A stretch of DNA of 64,000 nucleotides from Heterotrichella gracilis (taxonomy: Eukaryota; Sar; Xanthophyceae; Tribonematales; Xanthonemataceae). Of this stretch, positions 1 to 12,700 are shown one piece after another. The first letter of the stretch is position 1. Every line of letters begins with the position of its first letter. The notes beneath the pieces are model-generated. The model had not been told where the DNA came from, did not search any database, and saw nothing but the letters and a program-made list of their open reading frames with translations. A program made the position numbers and the translations under genes. Where the stretch lies: NCBI GenBank assembly GCA_032358255.1, contig JAULBX010027052.1, positions 155,134 through 219,133 of the forward strand, in the 5' to 3' direction.

Positions 1-3000
1 GAGCATGTAGGCCCCAGCGAGCAGGCCTTCGCTGGCGTCAGGGCCTGCGGGTGGGGCGTAATGGGTGTGGGGATGGGGCGGGGGTAAAGGGGCGCATGTG
101 CAATTGCAGGGGTCCCATTGTGGGAGCCATGCATCAACCACAGGAAGCAAGGGCCACACGCTCGACAAGAAGTAGCGCATATACCTGAGAGCGTAGAGAT
201 TCAATATTTGCATGACCACATCACACACACACAGAGCTCGCAAATCCAACCCTTCTTTTCCCTTGCCTTGCCCCAGATACACGCCCCAACTCATCCCTTC
301 CCCGCCCCTCACCATTCCCACCCCCCGCCCCCTTCGCTGCCGCCGCAGCAGCAGCAGCCGCGGCATTGGCCGCCGACGCCAGCATGGCCTCATGCAGCTG
401 CACCTGCAGCTCCTCGCTGACGTCAGCATCCAGCAGCGCCACGTCAGCGCTGATGTCAGCATGCGCCAGCTCAGCAGGGGGGATGGCGTTGGCCAGGGCG
501 CGCAGGGCGAAGGCCACCACCGCGGGGACAAGGCAGGGGAAGCGTTTTATTGCGCGCTCCACCAGGGAGGCGGCGCGATCCCTGACCAACTTGTGGACAA
601 GAGAGGGGGTGTGGTGAGCAACTGTGTATTGGACATAATTCCGACTGTGGCAAGTCAACTATCAACCCTATTGCATTTCTTTTGTGATTGTGCACCATGG
701 CTTGAAGGCTGTATACGCGTGAGCCCAGAATGGCGCAACAACAACAAAGAAGCCTTAAACCTAGACAAATCCCTCCCTCAACCTTATCTAGGATACAGCA
801 CATGCACCAACCCCCCCACCCTTACCAGGTAGCTGTGCACGCTGAGCCTCAGCGCCACCCCCACCATCCGCCGAACCTCCACCGACACATCCCCCACCGC
901 CAGCGCAGGCAGCGAGGGGGACAGGAAGGGGCGGAAGGAGGCCTGGGAGGCGCGATACAGGAGGTGGAGGTAGGTGCGCTCAACAGCAAGCCAGCGGGGG
1001 CGGCGGCGGCGGAAGGGGAACGTGTTATCGGGGTCCAACCCAACCTGCAGGGGAGGTAATGGGGGGGAGTTTAGGTTTGGTTAGGGTATTCCAGCGGGGG
1101 CTGCTGCGGCGGCGGGGAACGTGTTATCAGGTTCAAACCCAACCTGCAATGGAAGGATTCTTTTCAAAGTTTGTTGAGGGGTTTCTGTGACCTCGGGATC
1201 CGCCACCGCGCTGTCACCATTTCTTTAGGGTTCAGTTGGAACCTTTTCACTCATTTCTCAATGCACCATCCCACATTGCACAAACCCATATCTCACGAAC
1301 ATCAAAACCCTCAGGCTGGAGTCATTCAACCCTAAGGAACTCCCGCGCACCTCTCTGTACAGCACCCCGCTCACTGCAGGCTCAGCAATCGCACTGTCAT
1401 CCGCATCCCATGCCGCCTTCCCCTGCGCCATCTCACTATACTCCCCCTGACCAATGCTCAGCACCGAGTCGGAAACCCTAAGCATCAGCCCTAGGGTTTC
1501 GCTGTCCAGGGCGCCGGCTGCTGCTGCTGCTGCTGTGGCCAGGGCGGTGGCGGCGGTGGCGCGGGCGGTGGGGAGGGGGATGGGGGGCCCAAGCTCGCCA
1601 ACCAGCGTGAGGGGGGTGATGGAGGGGGATACTGGAGGGGAGGAGAGGGGAGGGGGGCGGGGTGAGTGGGTTGTGGCAGAGATGGGTTTGGGAAGCAGCA
1701 TTGCATGTGCGTTTGAAAAGGTCAATAAGACAACAAATCAAATCAGACACACAAACACAGAGGCTGCAGCAACAAGATTCTATACCAAGCGCTACAGCAA
1801 GTGCGAACAATCCAGGGTTCAGGGTTTAGGGTTTAGGGTTTTAGGGTTTGGGGTTTTAAATTTTGCGCCGCACCCCCCTGCGCCACCCCGCAGTCCCCAA
1901 GCGTGCTCCTCGCCCCCCCAACCACCCCCTCCACCTCCAGCAGCAGTGCCCTGAGCTCCTCCCTCAGGGGGCGCGTGACAGCGGGGACGGTTGCAGGGGA
2001 GGTCAGCAGTGCGGCGATGCGCTCACAAGGCGCCAGCAGGTAGTGGTGCACCAGCTGGGTGGCAAACTCGATCTGCGGGTGGGTAGGTGGGTGGGTGGGA
2101 AGGGTGTGGCAGGGGAAGTGACTGGTGGAGGGGACGGAAGACATGGCAGCGGAAACACAAACGTAGAAAGCAGAATGGCAATGTACCATACGACACATGT
2201 AACTCGAACATGAACATGAACAAAGGGAGGAGCATGCGACTGTGAATATCCCCCCAATCACATCTTCCCAAAACCCCAAATTGCACGTGCATCTGTTGTG
2301 GAATCAATCCTTGGCCCTTCAAGATTCTTCCATCCCCCTCACCTCCTGGGGCGAAGGCACATGCCAGGTAGGCCTGGTGGCGCAGCCTGTCCCCTTGCGA
2401 TCCACCCAGGGCTCAATGAGGGTCCCCTCGGGGGTGGACATTGCGTCTGGGGCCCCAAATTGGTCCAAGGGGTAGTACGACACAAGGGCGCCCATGAGGG
2501 AGGTTAGCAGCTTGGAGGCGGCGTCCTGGATGGGCTGCGGTGGGGGTGGGGGGGTGCGGTTGGGTGGGGAATGATGGTATGGTGTGAAAGGTGGTGGTGG
2601 TATGGGACATTGGCTGGTAAGAGTGGATGGTGAGTGGAGGGGATGGATGGCGATGGGTGCATGTAAGGTTGGGGTGCATAGGATGGCAGTGGTTGGGGCG
2701 GTGATGCTTTGAATATTAGTGGGACGAGTGCGGAGAAAGGGAATGCATAGATCACAGCAGTATTGTGACCCTCCTGCTGCGCTGCTGCAACCGCTGATGC
2801 CACCGCTGCTCCTGAGTATGGCACACCCTCGTAATCCAGAAAAACCCTAGTAGTGTATAGTAAACCCTAAACCCTCACCTGTGACCTGCTTGCGAAGCAT
2901 GCATCCATTGCCGCCACCAGGCTTTGCCTGAAGGGCATGATAGCTGTCCCCATGTGGAATACCAGGGAGGAGATGAGGCCCAGGTGCCAGCGCAGGGTGG

Positions 3001-6000
3001 ACTCCTGGACCTGAGGAGGATGGGGGGGTGAAGGGGGGGATTTTAGGGACCAAGGCGCCGGGTGTTGGTGATGGCGGTGGTGGTGGGGAGGCATGCTCAC
3101 CAGCTACATACAAAGTCTGCGTAATCAACCCCTACCAGGCCATTATCAACCTCACAAGCCCTAGCACACACCTAAATGTGCAGCTCGAAGATGACGGAAA
3201 TCACTGGAAAAACCAAGTACATCTTTACATTGTCCTTGACTTGCAGCATTCCAGACCTATCCTTGCGCAGCCCCTCACCTTTGACGGCGCCCTCCCCTCC
3301 AGCCCAGGCAGCTCCCCCTGCAGCGCCTCCAGCAGGGGGGAGAGCATGCAGTCAGCGCAGGCGGGGGGGTCGGCCCACGCCGCGGCGTTGCACAGCACCG
3401 ACACGTCAGCCGCCACCGAGGGGAGGGTGGTGGTGGTGATGAAGCGGGCGGTGAGGCGCAGCAGGCGTGCGCGGGGGTTGGGTGGCAGGCGGCACACCAG
3501 CAGCTCCACCATGGGCCTGCGGGTGGTAGGGTGGTGGTGTGGTTGCGTGGCGGTGTTGGGTGTGGTGGTGGTGAGTGTTCTCAAGAGCTGCTGTGTGGGA
3601 TTGCTATCTGTACTGTACAATGTGGCGTTTGGAGCAGGGTTTGCCAATAGGGTATCAACATCAACCAACCAGCATGCACAAACAAACATAACAATAAATA
3701 GTGGACCATGCTTGTAAAAGGATACAAAAGGCTTAGAGGAGTTTAAAAGGAAGGCCACGTGCATGGACATCCTTGATGGAAGCACATGCAAGCTGTGCCA
3801 CCTCTGCTTAAGACGCGCGAACCCAGCAAGCCAATCATATAACGCCCCCTGCGCTGAATACCATTTCCTCCCCTCCCACCTGAACATGGAGTTACCCCCC
3901 ATCAGGAAGGACGCCCCACTTGACTCCGCCTGCCTGCCCTGGCCCGAAACGTGCTCGGGGGTGTCCAAATTTGTCAGAATTGCAAAAATTCTGGCCATGA
4001 GCTCCTCCACCCAGTCATCGCAATACAGCGGGAGCTGGCCGGGACCAAATTCGCCCACCTCCTCGCCCCCACATTCCTGCACAAGATGAAAAGAGTATTA
4101 CGACCCCTTTGGGCAACTGATAGCGGGACCTGGCCGGGCCCAAGTTGGCCCACATCCTCTCCGCCACCCTTCCTGCATAATTAATGAGATTAATGTGATA
4201 TTGATATAATTACACGCCCCTCAGCAACTCCCGTCCAACGCTGCCAATATATATATGATTGTGGAAGGCTGACTGCCAATCCTGCCTCATTTGCTGAAAC
4301 AATGAAATCCTGGCCAACAGATTGTACGGGCCATGCCCATCAATTCCCGAAAAACCACCATCATTGCAGCCGCCACAGCAACCCCAATACCACTACGCAA
4401 GTACCCTCGCACACCTTGAGCTCCCCCACGCACGACAGCACCGTGCAGTAGAAGCGAAACACCGCCAGCGTCTTGGGAGGGTCATTGGCATCAATCCCCG
4501 GGAGAACCGCCATCACCGCAGCAGCCACAGCACCCGCAGCTGACTCAGCAACCCCCCCTGCCCCCTCCCCTTCGGCTTGGTTTCCCGCCTCCCCCCCTGC
4601 CGCCCACCCCGCCAGTAGCAGTGGTCGTGTGCACATGCCCAGGGTGGTGATGGCGGTGGCAAGCTGGTGGGTGGCGGTGAGGGTGGCGAGGGCGGCCTGG
4701 GGGTGGGGGGTGGGGGTCGAGTGAGGCGGGGTTTATTCAAGGTGGGGTGTGAGGAGGAAAGGTCTTTGATTGTGGGTGTGGGGTGGTCTACCTCTCGCTG
4801 CTTAAATGCCCCCATGGGCGCCAGGTGCCGCATCCTCGCCGCACGCACTCACGATGACAGGATTCCAGTATACCAATGGATAAACCAGGTACAATTTCAG
4901 ACACCCATGGGCAACCTCTGGCCAAGATTGATGCCCACATGATTCCCACCACCACCCTACAACACTGCACCCCACGCACCATGAACCTCTTGTGCACCAG
5001 GGGCAGTACGATAGTTGGCGCCAGGTAGGACATCTCGGTCAGCGCAACGCAGGAGGTGTTCATAAGGTGGTGGTCCTGCGTGTGGGGGGAAATACTGTTA
5101 ATAAACCCTACGGAACCCTTAGGAAACCCTAGGAGCATCTGCCAGGGCCCTGGCCAATGACCACCTTTCTCCTCTTAATTGTGTCTGGTATTGCAGCATT
5201 TTGTTTAGTGTACTTGGATGATCGTGAACGTAATTGATATCGAAACCCTACCTTGGCGTACTGCCCTGCAGCCGCCAGCCGCACCACCAACCCAGCCGCC
5301 TCCCTCCACTGCTCAGGTGAAAGCGGCCTCCTCCTCACACCACCACCGGCCGCACCCGCATCCACCACCCCCTCCTCCACCTCCATTGGCTGGCTGTGGC
5401 TGGGAGTGTCCTCGCTGCGTGGCTTGTTCTCCTTGGTCACCCGCTTGGTGAGGTGCTTGGCCAGGGAAGACAGGAAGTTGGTGAGAGAGGAGGTCCACCT
5501 GGGGGAATGGGCAGGGGAAAAGGACGTTTCAGACCCTAGGGTTCGTGCTGCGGGGGGACGGGTGTGGTGGCGGTAAGGCACCAAGTAGCGTTGGGAGGCA
5601 TGCCAACATTTCCTGTATCAGTGATCTTGTCATAACCCTCATGCCAGCCCTGCCAAAACCGGCCCAAAACCCTTCACGCCTCCCATTCCAAGCCCTCATC
5701 GAAACATGCCCAAACCCTACTCAAACCCTACCTGCCCGAGTTGCTAGGGTGATAATACTGCTCCATGAGCGTGACCACCCTCCCCAGCGCCTCCCCTGCA
5801 GGGTCGATTCCATCACCCCCCCTGCCCAGCAGGTACACCGCCGCCTTCCCGGCGCGTGCTGACCGTGATGTTGCCTCCCCTAGGAAGAGGAGGTGCACAT
5901 AGGAGGGGGCGGGGCTGCCTGCAAAGACATGGGGTGTACGTTTAGGGTTTAGGGTTTGTATGTAAGGTTTTTGCCGGACCTTGACGTGGCCTCCCCTAGA

Positions 6001-8935
6001 AAGAATAGGTGCACATCAAAGGGGACGGGTTAACCTGCGCACGGAGAGATTCCCAGGTTCTCATTGGGTTTTCTATTGCAATCGTGGCGTATCCTTCACA
6101 TACTACTCAGGTCTGGAAGCGACCCGCTACACACACATACAGGTACCAATATGCACCACAGACACACTCAGAGCGTCTATGGCCCCATCACCCTCTTAAC
6201 TTCCCGTGGCAACACCCTTGGTTGAATTACCGCAACCAACACACCCAACATTGCGCTCTCCCAGGCAGACAAAAAACACCAGGGTATCTTGCTAACAAGC
6301 CCGCCAAGGGTCATCCCTTCCCTCCTCCTCACCGAATGGCACGCTCCCTGAGGCGCTCCCCACCGGCACCTGGAAGTGCCACATGAACAGCGTGAACAGC
6401 CGAGGCACCAGCGGCTGCCAGTCAATCAGGCCTGCACCACAAGGGGAGAAAGTGTGAGCGGGGGGTCAGGGACTCAAACGGGAGATTTATGTCAGGCCAA
6501 GCAATTGTATCATGGTATATTGTGCAGATCCCATATGGATCACAAATGTGGGTGTTACAACCCCGATATGTCAGAACCCCATATGGCGCAGATGTTGGTG
6601 TCAAACCCCTAGCTCAAAACCCTTACCTAGGGTGTCGTGCTTGGCCCACCTGGCCCACAGGTTCATCATGAGCGCGTCCCACACGGGGCAGTGCACCACC
6701 CGCCCCCACAGGGCCAGCATGGCGGGTGCCCAGGTGTGCCAGGGGGGGTGGGGGTGGTTGGGGGAGGGAGAGGGGAGCAGAAGCACCAGCCAGCCAAGCG
6801 CCTGCAGGGATGCGTGTGGGGGAGTCACGTTGTGCGTGGCAAGGGCGGTAATAACTAATAACTTCTTCATTAAATCTGTACTACACTGTCACAGAAGACT
6901 ACCTAAATGCATTTCAGCAGACCAGCCAGAGACATGCATAGCTAAAAACAAATCATAGCTCTTAATTATAAATTTATGTAAATTTGCCACCAGACCTGTC
7001 CTGCCTTCAAGCCAATTCGGTGAATTCACACGCAACATTTAAAATCCCTGTTCACCCCTCCTCACCTCGAATGCCCCTGGCTTGAGAATGTCCTGCGCGC
7101 GAGGCCAAAACTCGTCCCACACCTCCTCAGTGGCACCAGGGGGGAAAAAGCGGCGGCAGCGGCGCACCAAGCGGGTCAGTATGTCGCGCCGGTTCTCCAG
7201 AATGGTGGCGCCTGGGGTGCGGCACCAGAAAGTCTGATTTATATCATTTGACCCCCAAAAACATACAGAAATTGAAATTGATTAAATTAAATTATGCGAC
7301 AATTGCAGTCATAGCCCACCCCAGTGGCGGTGGGAATGCACCGGGCATGCATCGTCCTATATAGTTTGATTAGGGTAGTCGCCAATGTTGGTGCATTTGT
7401 CACTGGCGTCGTGTTTGTCAGCAAGGAAGACCAGCCTGTCCCAATGTGTGACCATCCCATGTGAGCTCCACAAATGAACCAGCAGAAAATCTTACAAAAA
7501 CCTGAAAGAAATACACATTAAAACAAGGTATTCAGGGCAAAACAATGATCGGCACCTACCCTGGTACTCTGTCATGGGCTTGAGGTGGAGGTCTACCAGC
7601 ATGGCGTGCAGGGGGCGCCAGGGTATGACCAGGGACACTTTGCGCCGGTAGTGGCGCAGGAGGGTCAGGACCACGCTGCCCCAGCGCACCTGGGAGGTGG
7701 GATGGGGGGGTACGAGGGGGGGTGAATGACAGGAGATCATTGCCCCCATCTGGGTGTGTGCGGGGGTGCAAATGTTATGACAGGGGATGAGTGTTCCACC
7801 AGGCAAGAGCAGACCTATGGCGGCCAAACCAGGTTCTCAATTTGATTACTTATAAGCAAAATAAAGGGAGCGAAACAACATGAGCAAGGCAATTGCAGTG
7901 CATTCAATTATTGATGGCCAATGCATTGCACCATTTTAGGCATGAAAAATACCCAGGCAAGCGGCTATGGCATGGCGGTGGGCTGGTGGCATTTTGTTTT
8001 GAAGTTTAGGGTTTAGGCTGTAGGGTTAATTTTGGTGCTGACCTGTGCCGGTATATCACCATGGGAGGACAGCACGATATCCAGTAGGGTGTACACCAGC
8101 TGCTCCACGTCGCCATAGTCATAATCCACCTTAGTGCTCAGCAGGCTACAGGGTGGAGAAAGGGGGGAAATTTGAGCAGGTCACCAGTGACAGGGGAGGG
8201 AAGTGTGAGGAGATGACCAGGACAGGGCCTGGGCTCAATACGCCATGACAGAGGGCGATGGGAGCATCCACATTCTTACTATCTAGCGTTGACTAACAAC
8301 AAGCGGCATTCTTTTCTGGTATTTAGCGTTCTTAGCGTTTTTTTAAATATGCCCGAACTTTGGTTGGGGAAATCCGTGGGGTGGAGTGCATGCACCGCTA
8401 GGCATGAAGGTGCTGGAATGTCGATGCCGTAACCGGTGTGGAGATGATTTGACTTCTTCCCCTTCGGTAAACAAGGAACACCTTGGACAATAAAAATTGG
8501 GTTCCAATTATCCTTGCAATGTATCGTGCCTAACTACTCAGGGCGGTGCTGCATGGTTTAGTCGTGAGTATAGTTTTGCCATATGCATGCACAAGATCCA
8601 CGAAACGCCCAGCAAAAAAATGCGCGTATTTTCAAGCGAAAAGAAACTTCGATGACATAGCATACATATAGTCAGCTTGCACCTAGATAGCACTCGCAAG
8701 GTGACGCTAGCAATATTTTCCGTGAGGGACATGATGGGCATGCTATGCATGCATTGGCCACTCACACATTGCACGGCGATATCCACTTCAGGGTCTGGTG
8801 GCTTGCACCCCGCTGTCCCTTGACGCCCTGCCATTCCTCCGACACGGCTTGCACCAGAGCCTTGAAGCGTTTTGGCTCCTCGTCCTTTGCTTTTATGGCC
8901 AGGTGCTCTGGCAACCACTCACGGAACACTGTCAT
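1..8935 (-). CDS. PSME4: Proteasome activator PA200 / PSME4 / Blm10 (partial, 19 exons, 3' end outside window)
   Basis: HEAT-repeat cap that binds the 20S proteasome in nucleus and cytosol. Exons (minus strand, 5' to 3'): 8766-8935, 8043-8145, 7560-7689, 7066-7211, 6627-6801, 6333-6431, 5732-5918, 5252-5498, 4980-5075, 4415-4696, 3880-4076, 3279-3516, 2879-3010, 2343-2525, 1874-2072, 1351-1631, 826-1044, 313-589, 1-44. All are GT-AG and every junction keeps phase, giving about 1135 codons of an expected ~1800. The start has an in-frame TAG just upstream. Blocks recognised against human PSME4 include VIPWRPLHAMLVDL (human ELPWRPLYDMVE), IDWQPLVPRLF, YYHPSNSGRW, VMAVLPGIDANDP and WHVPSPQE. The C-terminal third lies off the window. 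Divergent from NUF2. Introns hold exon echoes at 1091-1152, 4121-4183 and 5979-6040. Confidence 0.93.
1091..1152 (-). repeat. Exon echo: PSME4 exon 17 acceptor edge
   Basis: Repeats 991-1054 (CCAGCGGGGGCGGC..., AACGTGTTATC, CCAACCTGCA) about 100 bases upstream in gene sense, including the acceptor AG, with scattered changes. It lies in the intron before exon 17. Confidence 0.85.
1813..1857 (+). repeat. Interstitial telomere-like array (TTTAGGG)
   Basis: GGGTTCAGGGTTTAGGGTTT and further degenerate units lie next to the PSME4 exon 15 donor. Similar short arrays are at 2858-2876, 22314-22346, 22867-22885, 22948-22976, 23044-23074, 38758-38780 and elsewhere, almost all inside introns. Confidence 0.9.
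4121..4183 (-). repeat. Exon echo: PSME4 exon 11 acceptor edge
   Basis: Repeats 4024-4086 (GCGGGAGCTGGCCGGGACC and the CTTCCTGCA acceptor) about 97 bases upstream of the real acceptor in gene sense. Confidence 0.85.
5979..6040 (-). repeat. Exon echo: PSME4 exon 7 acceptor edge
   Basis: Shares GCCTCCCCTAGAAAGAATAGG and the TGCACAT...CCTGC acceptor with 5870-5925, about 120 bases away. A TTTAGGG pair at 5940-5957 lies between the two copies. Confidence 0.8.
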
Positions 8936-9700
8936 TCTTGCCTAGACGGTAGCCTGTGCTACATGGGTTGCAAGCTAGGCTGTGAAAAGGAACAGCGAGA
9001 GCTATATGCTTCCAGCTGAGGGTTGTTTGTGTAGATGGTGTGTGCGTTTCAAGTACAAGTTGTGGGGTGCATGCGACAATGGCATGCCAAACTTGGCTGA
9101 GCCGGTGTCTTTCGTTACTTCGGTTACCAAACAAGCCCTCGTGCTGGCAAGGTCGTATCTATCCGGCTGTGGCACATATGTGCTTATGACAACGCTTTGC
9201 TAAACTTGTTTTGCGCTTGAGGGTTGGAATGGGTGATTTTCACCAAGTTGGCATTATCAGCATCTGATCCCTGAAATTTCTGTTCTAGGGATGATGTTAC
9301 AAAAATGGAGTTTTACGAACTTCTGCCAGGTTTGACCTTTCCGCTTTTGAACTGGTTTTTATGGGAAGGCACAGCCCTACACTTGTTGTGTATGCGCAGC
9401 AAGGAGCAGTTCAACAACCTAAACTCCTCAACGCTTTCAGCGTCGCTTTCCCTGCTTGCTCAACCCCCCGCGTTCTCAGAGTACTCACTCGTACCCGGTG
9501 GTCGTCAGGCCAACTGCCATGGCTCCAGCGGGGCTACCCGTCCAACGGTGAAAGGACCCCTCCGTTGAAACCATGTCCTACGTACAGTGTGAAACCTCCT
9601 TGAAAGCGGGGTGAAGTTGCACCGCCACTGGTCCATTTCGTTGCGTTTTGGGCCTGAAATCCAGCACACCATCCAAGGGCCCCGAGACCCGTTAAACAAG
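8936..9700. promoter_or_regulatory. Divergent intergenic region PSME4 / NUF2
   Basis: This 765-base gap separates two genes that start away from each other, so both promoters and 5' UTRs should lie here. An open frame continues upstream of the chosen NUF2 start with another ATG at 9611. I see no TATA box or other named element that I can defend. Confidence 0.4.
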
Positions 9701-12700
9701 ATGGGGTCGTCCTACGTGTTCCCTATCATCGACAACCATGAGATACTTGCTTGCTTGGCGGAGATGGACCTCCTGGTGACGGAGGGCCAGCTAACAAAGC
9801 CTATGCCAGAGATCGTACGGCCCATCTACGAGAGCGTGGTGACAGCTCTCATGGGCATTTCCAGGTAAATAGTTGGCCAGTTCCGTGGTTCAGCAAGCTT
9901 TACCAACGCCTCAGACCAAGCAAGAGTTGAGGATGCCATGTTTCCTCGTTCCACCCGCAGGGAGGAGCTGCAACAACCTGTTTTTGCTGCAATTGACACC
10001 CTTGAATACCCAGAGCTGCACGACGAGTCCATCCCAACGCTGGCCTTCATGTACCACCTCAACCGGTTAATGCTGGCCTGTGGGGTCAAGGACTTCACAA
10101 TGAAGGTAACTGCCTTCTCCTCCCACACCAATCTCCCATCTGGTGACCGTTCTGCACCACACCTTACCCTTGCAAACCCTCCTTGGGTAAGCAGCTTCTG
10201 CCCCACCACACTCCCCGCCTCACCAAACGCCACCAACCAGGACCAGCCTGCACCCCACCTTCACGCCACCACACCCCTGCAATTCACCCCTCCATGGCAG
10301 CACCCTGCACCACCATCACCGCACTCCCCACCTCCAATGCCACCCACCCCTCAACACCCCAGGACCTGTACAAGCCCGACCCCGCGCGGCTGCGTCGCAA
10401 CCTGAGCGCCATCATCAACTTTGCCAAGTACCGCGAGGAGAAGCTGGTGCCCTACACCGAGATGCAGGGCGAGCTGGAGGTGCTGCTGGAGGAGCGGGTG
10501 GAGCTGGAGGCGCTCAGGCAGCAGCTGGTGGGTGCGGTGGAGGGTGTTTGGACTAGAATTTGTTGCAAAGCGAGGTGAGGTTTGAGGGTTTGTTGCAAAG
10601 CGAGGTGAGGGTTAAAGGTTTGGTGCAAAAGCGAGCTGGAGGGAGCTCAGGCAACAGCTGGTGGGTGCGGTGGTGGGGGGCGGACGGAGGGGGAAAGGAC
10701 ACAGGTTGTGTACGCGGAAAACGCACATGCGGGGACCAAGCATGGGTGTGGCACAGCGAGTGGTGTGGAGACAACGAGAACGGCGTGTTGCATGTGGGTG
10801 TGCACAAACTGAGCACGGGGATTGACATGGCTATCTTACACGACATTCTTACAGGGGGGAGTACATTGCATTGCTATCAGCTTTGCATGTGGCTAGGGTG
10901 CATAGACAGGCCGCTAAGGCTGCGGGACTTAGGGTCTAGGGTTTAGCCCCAAGCACATGCAGCACTTGCCTTCACCCACATGTGCACACTGCAAATGCTG
11001 CGCCAGTTCGGGCACCCATGCTGCGGCCCGTGGCAGAAGCGACTGCGCACCTTTGCCAAGGGTTGCATGCACCGGCACTAGTCTGCTGTTCCTTAGGGCG
11101 CATAGAATTTGGGGTTGCATGCATAGCTTGTCCTGTCGCACCAGCATTGGAGCTGATTATTTGCCTGGCTGCCCTTCTGCCAATAAAGGATCCGGGGTTT
11201 ATGCATGGCTTGCCTCTGTGGCAACAACATCGGTACTGAATTTGTGTCCTGCTACCTCTCAGGATGAGGAGCTGCACCACTTGAAATTGGAACGGGCAGC
11301 AGAGGAGCCGGTACGTTGCACAACTCTGGCCTGTCCCGTCTGATGCTGCACCACTTCTTGCAATTTGCACGGCATGCCTTGGTGGATGTGGCAAAAATAC
11401 CCTCGCGGTGTGGTAGTACCCAGGGCAGCCTGGGTGGAACCCTGTGCAGCTGGTTGCATGCGACCGCATGATGGCACAAGACCAATGAAATGGCTTGAAC
11501 TCTGCCAGTATTTGCTGGCACGCTTGTGCGAGACTGCCTGCGAATCCGGCTGCATGGCCAGAATGCACGTGGCATGTAACTAAGTACATATCATGACGTG
11601 CTCCCCTGGCTGCAGGAGGCTGCCCGCCTGGAGGCTGAGGTTGCCGAGCTGTACGCTGAGAACCAGCAGCTGAACAAGCAGCAAACAGCCATCAACAGCG
11701 AGGTGCGGGGCCTGAAGCAGCAGTCCAACCAGGCCGCTGACCAGGCCTCCAGCGCCAAGTTCAAGCTGCTGGAGGCGCAGCAGGAGGGGGAGCGGCTGCG
11801 CAGCCAGATTGTGGAGGTGGGTGGGGGAGAGGGGGGAGGCGGGAGGTGTTTCCGCATGGGTGGCTGAGTATAGGTGGGCAGGAGGGGAGTTGCTGCGGCA
11901 CGTGCATGTATGGGATGGAGGGGTTCGTTGAGCCCATGGCGCTTCTCTTGCAGCAGTAAAATCCCACCATGGGTAGTGGAGTACACCCACATCTGTAAGG
12001 GTTGTAAGGCGTGTACCTTCTCATCAGCATGCCCATTGTTGAGAAGTGCAAATTCACAGATTTTCGTGATAATCTTCGAATTTGTATTTCATTGCATATT
12101 ATGATCATATTGTGTGGAGTGACTATGGGCATGGCGGCAGCAATTGCATTGCACACGCGCGTACACACACATACACACACACACCAGCTCCTGGACCCTC
12201 ACACGCACCTTCTCCCCTGCCCAGTCGCCCGAGAAGGTCCAGCAGGCACTGGAGGAGATCCAGGCCGCTGTTGAGCGTGAGCGGGCCCTGGTGGCTGAGG
12301 CAGACAGGCGGTCGAGGGACCTGCAGACGCGGCTTGACAACATTAACAAGGTGGGGATGATACAGAACAGCTTTTAAAAAAACGATTTCTATGCATTTTC
12401 TAGCCTTTTCGTTCATATTGGTCAATGCCAATGAATCAAGTTGATCAAGTTCCCAAAATTCCTTCATGTTCATTGAAAGGTAGAATCGTACGCTGCTCTA
12501 ATCGCAATGCCATTGATCACGATTACAACATAAATCTGCACCCATTTGGTTCCCACCTCATCGCCCCCCACCTCCAGATCCCAGGTTGGCATTCCCAATG
12601 CTGTGTAGCCAATCCAGCAATCCCTTCCGTTTCCCACCCTTCCAGGTTGAGAGGGAAATCCCCAAAATCATCCTGCGCATGTCGGAGGTGGAAACCATGT

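Noticed and set aside
3028-3717. 229-codon plus-strand open frame.
   Set aside because: Antisense shadow of PSME4 exon 12 and its introns; GC-rich exons leave the other strand open.
4785-4860. Possible extra PSME4 exon (open on the minus strand with AG and GT edges).
   Set aside because: Exons 9 and 10 already join in phase and match PSME4 without a gap (LPLVHKRFM followed by AALATLTATHQL), so an exon here would break the family alignment.
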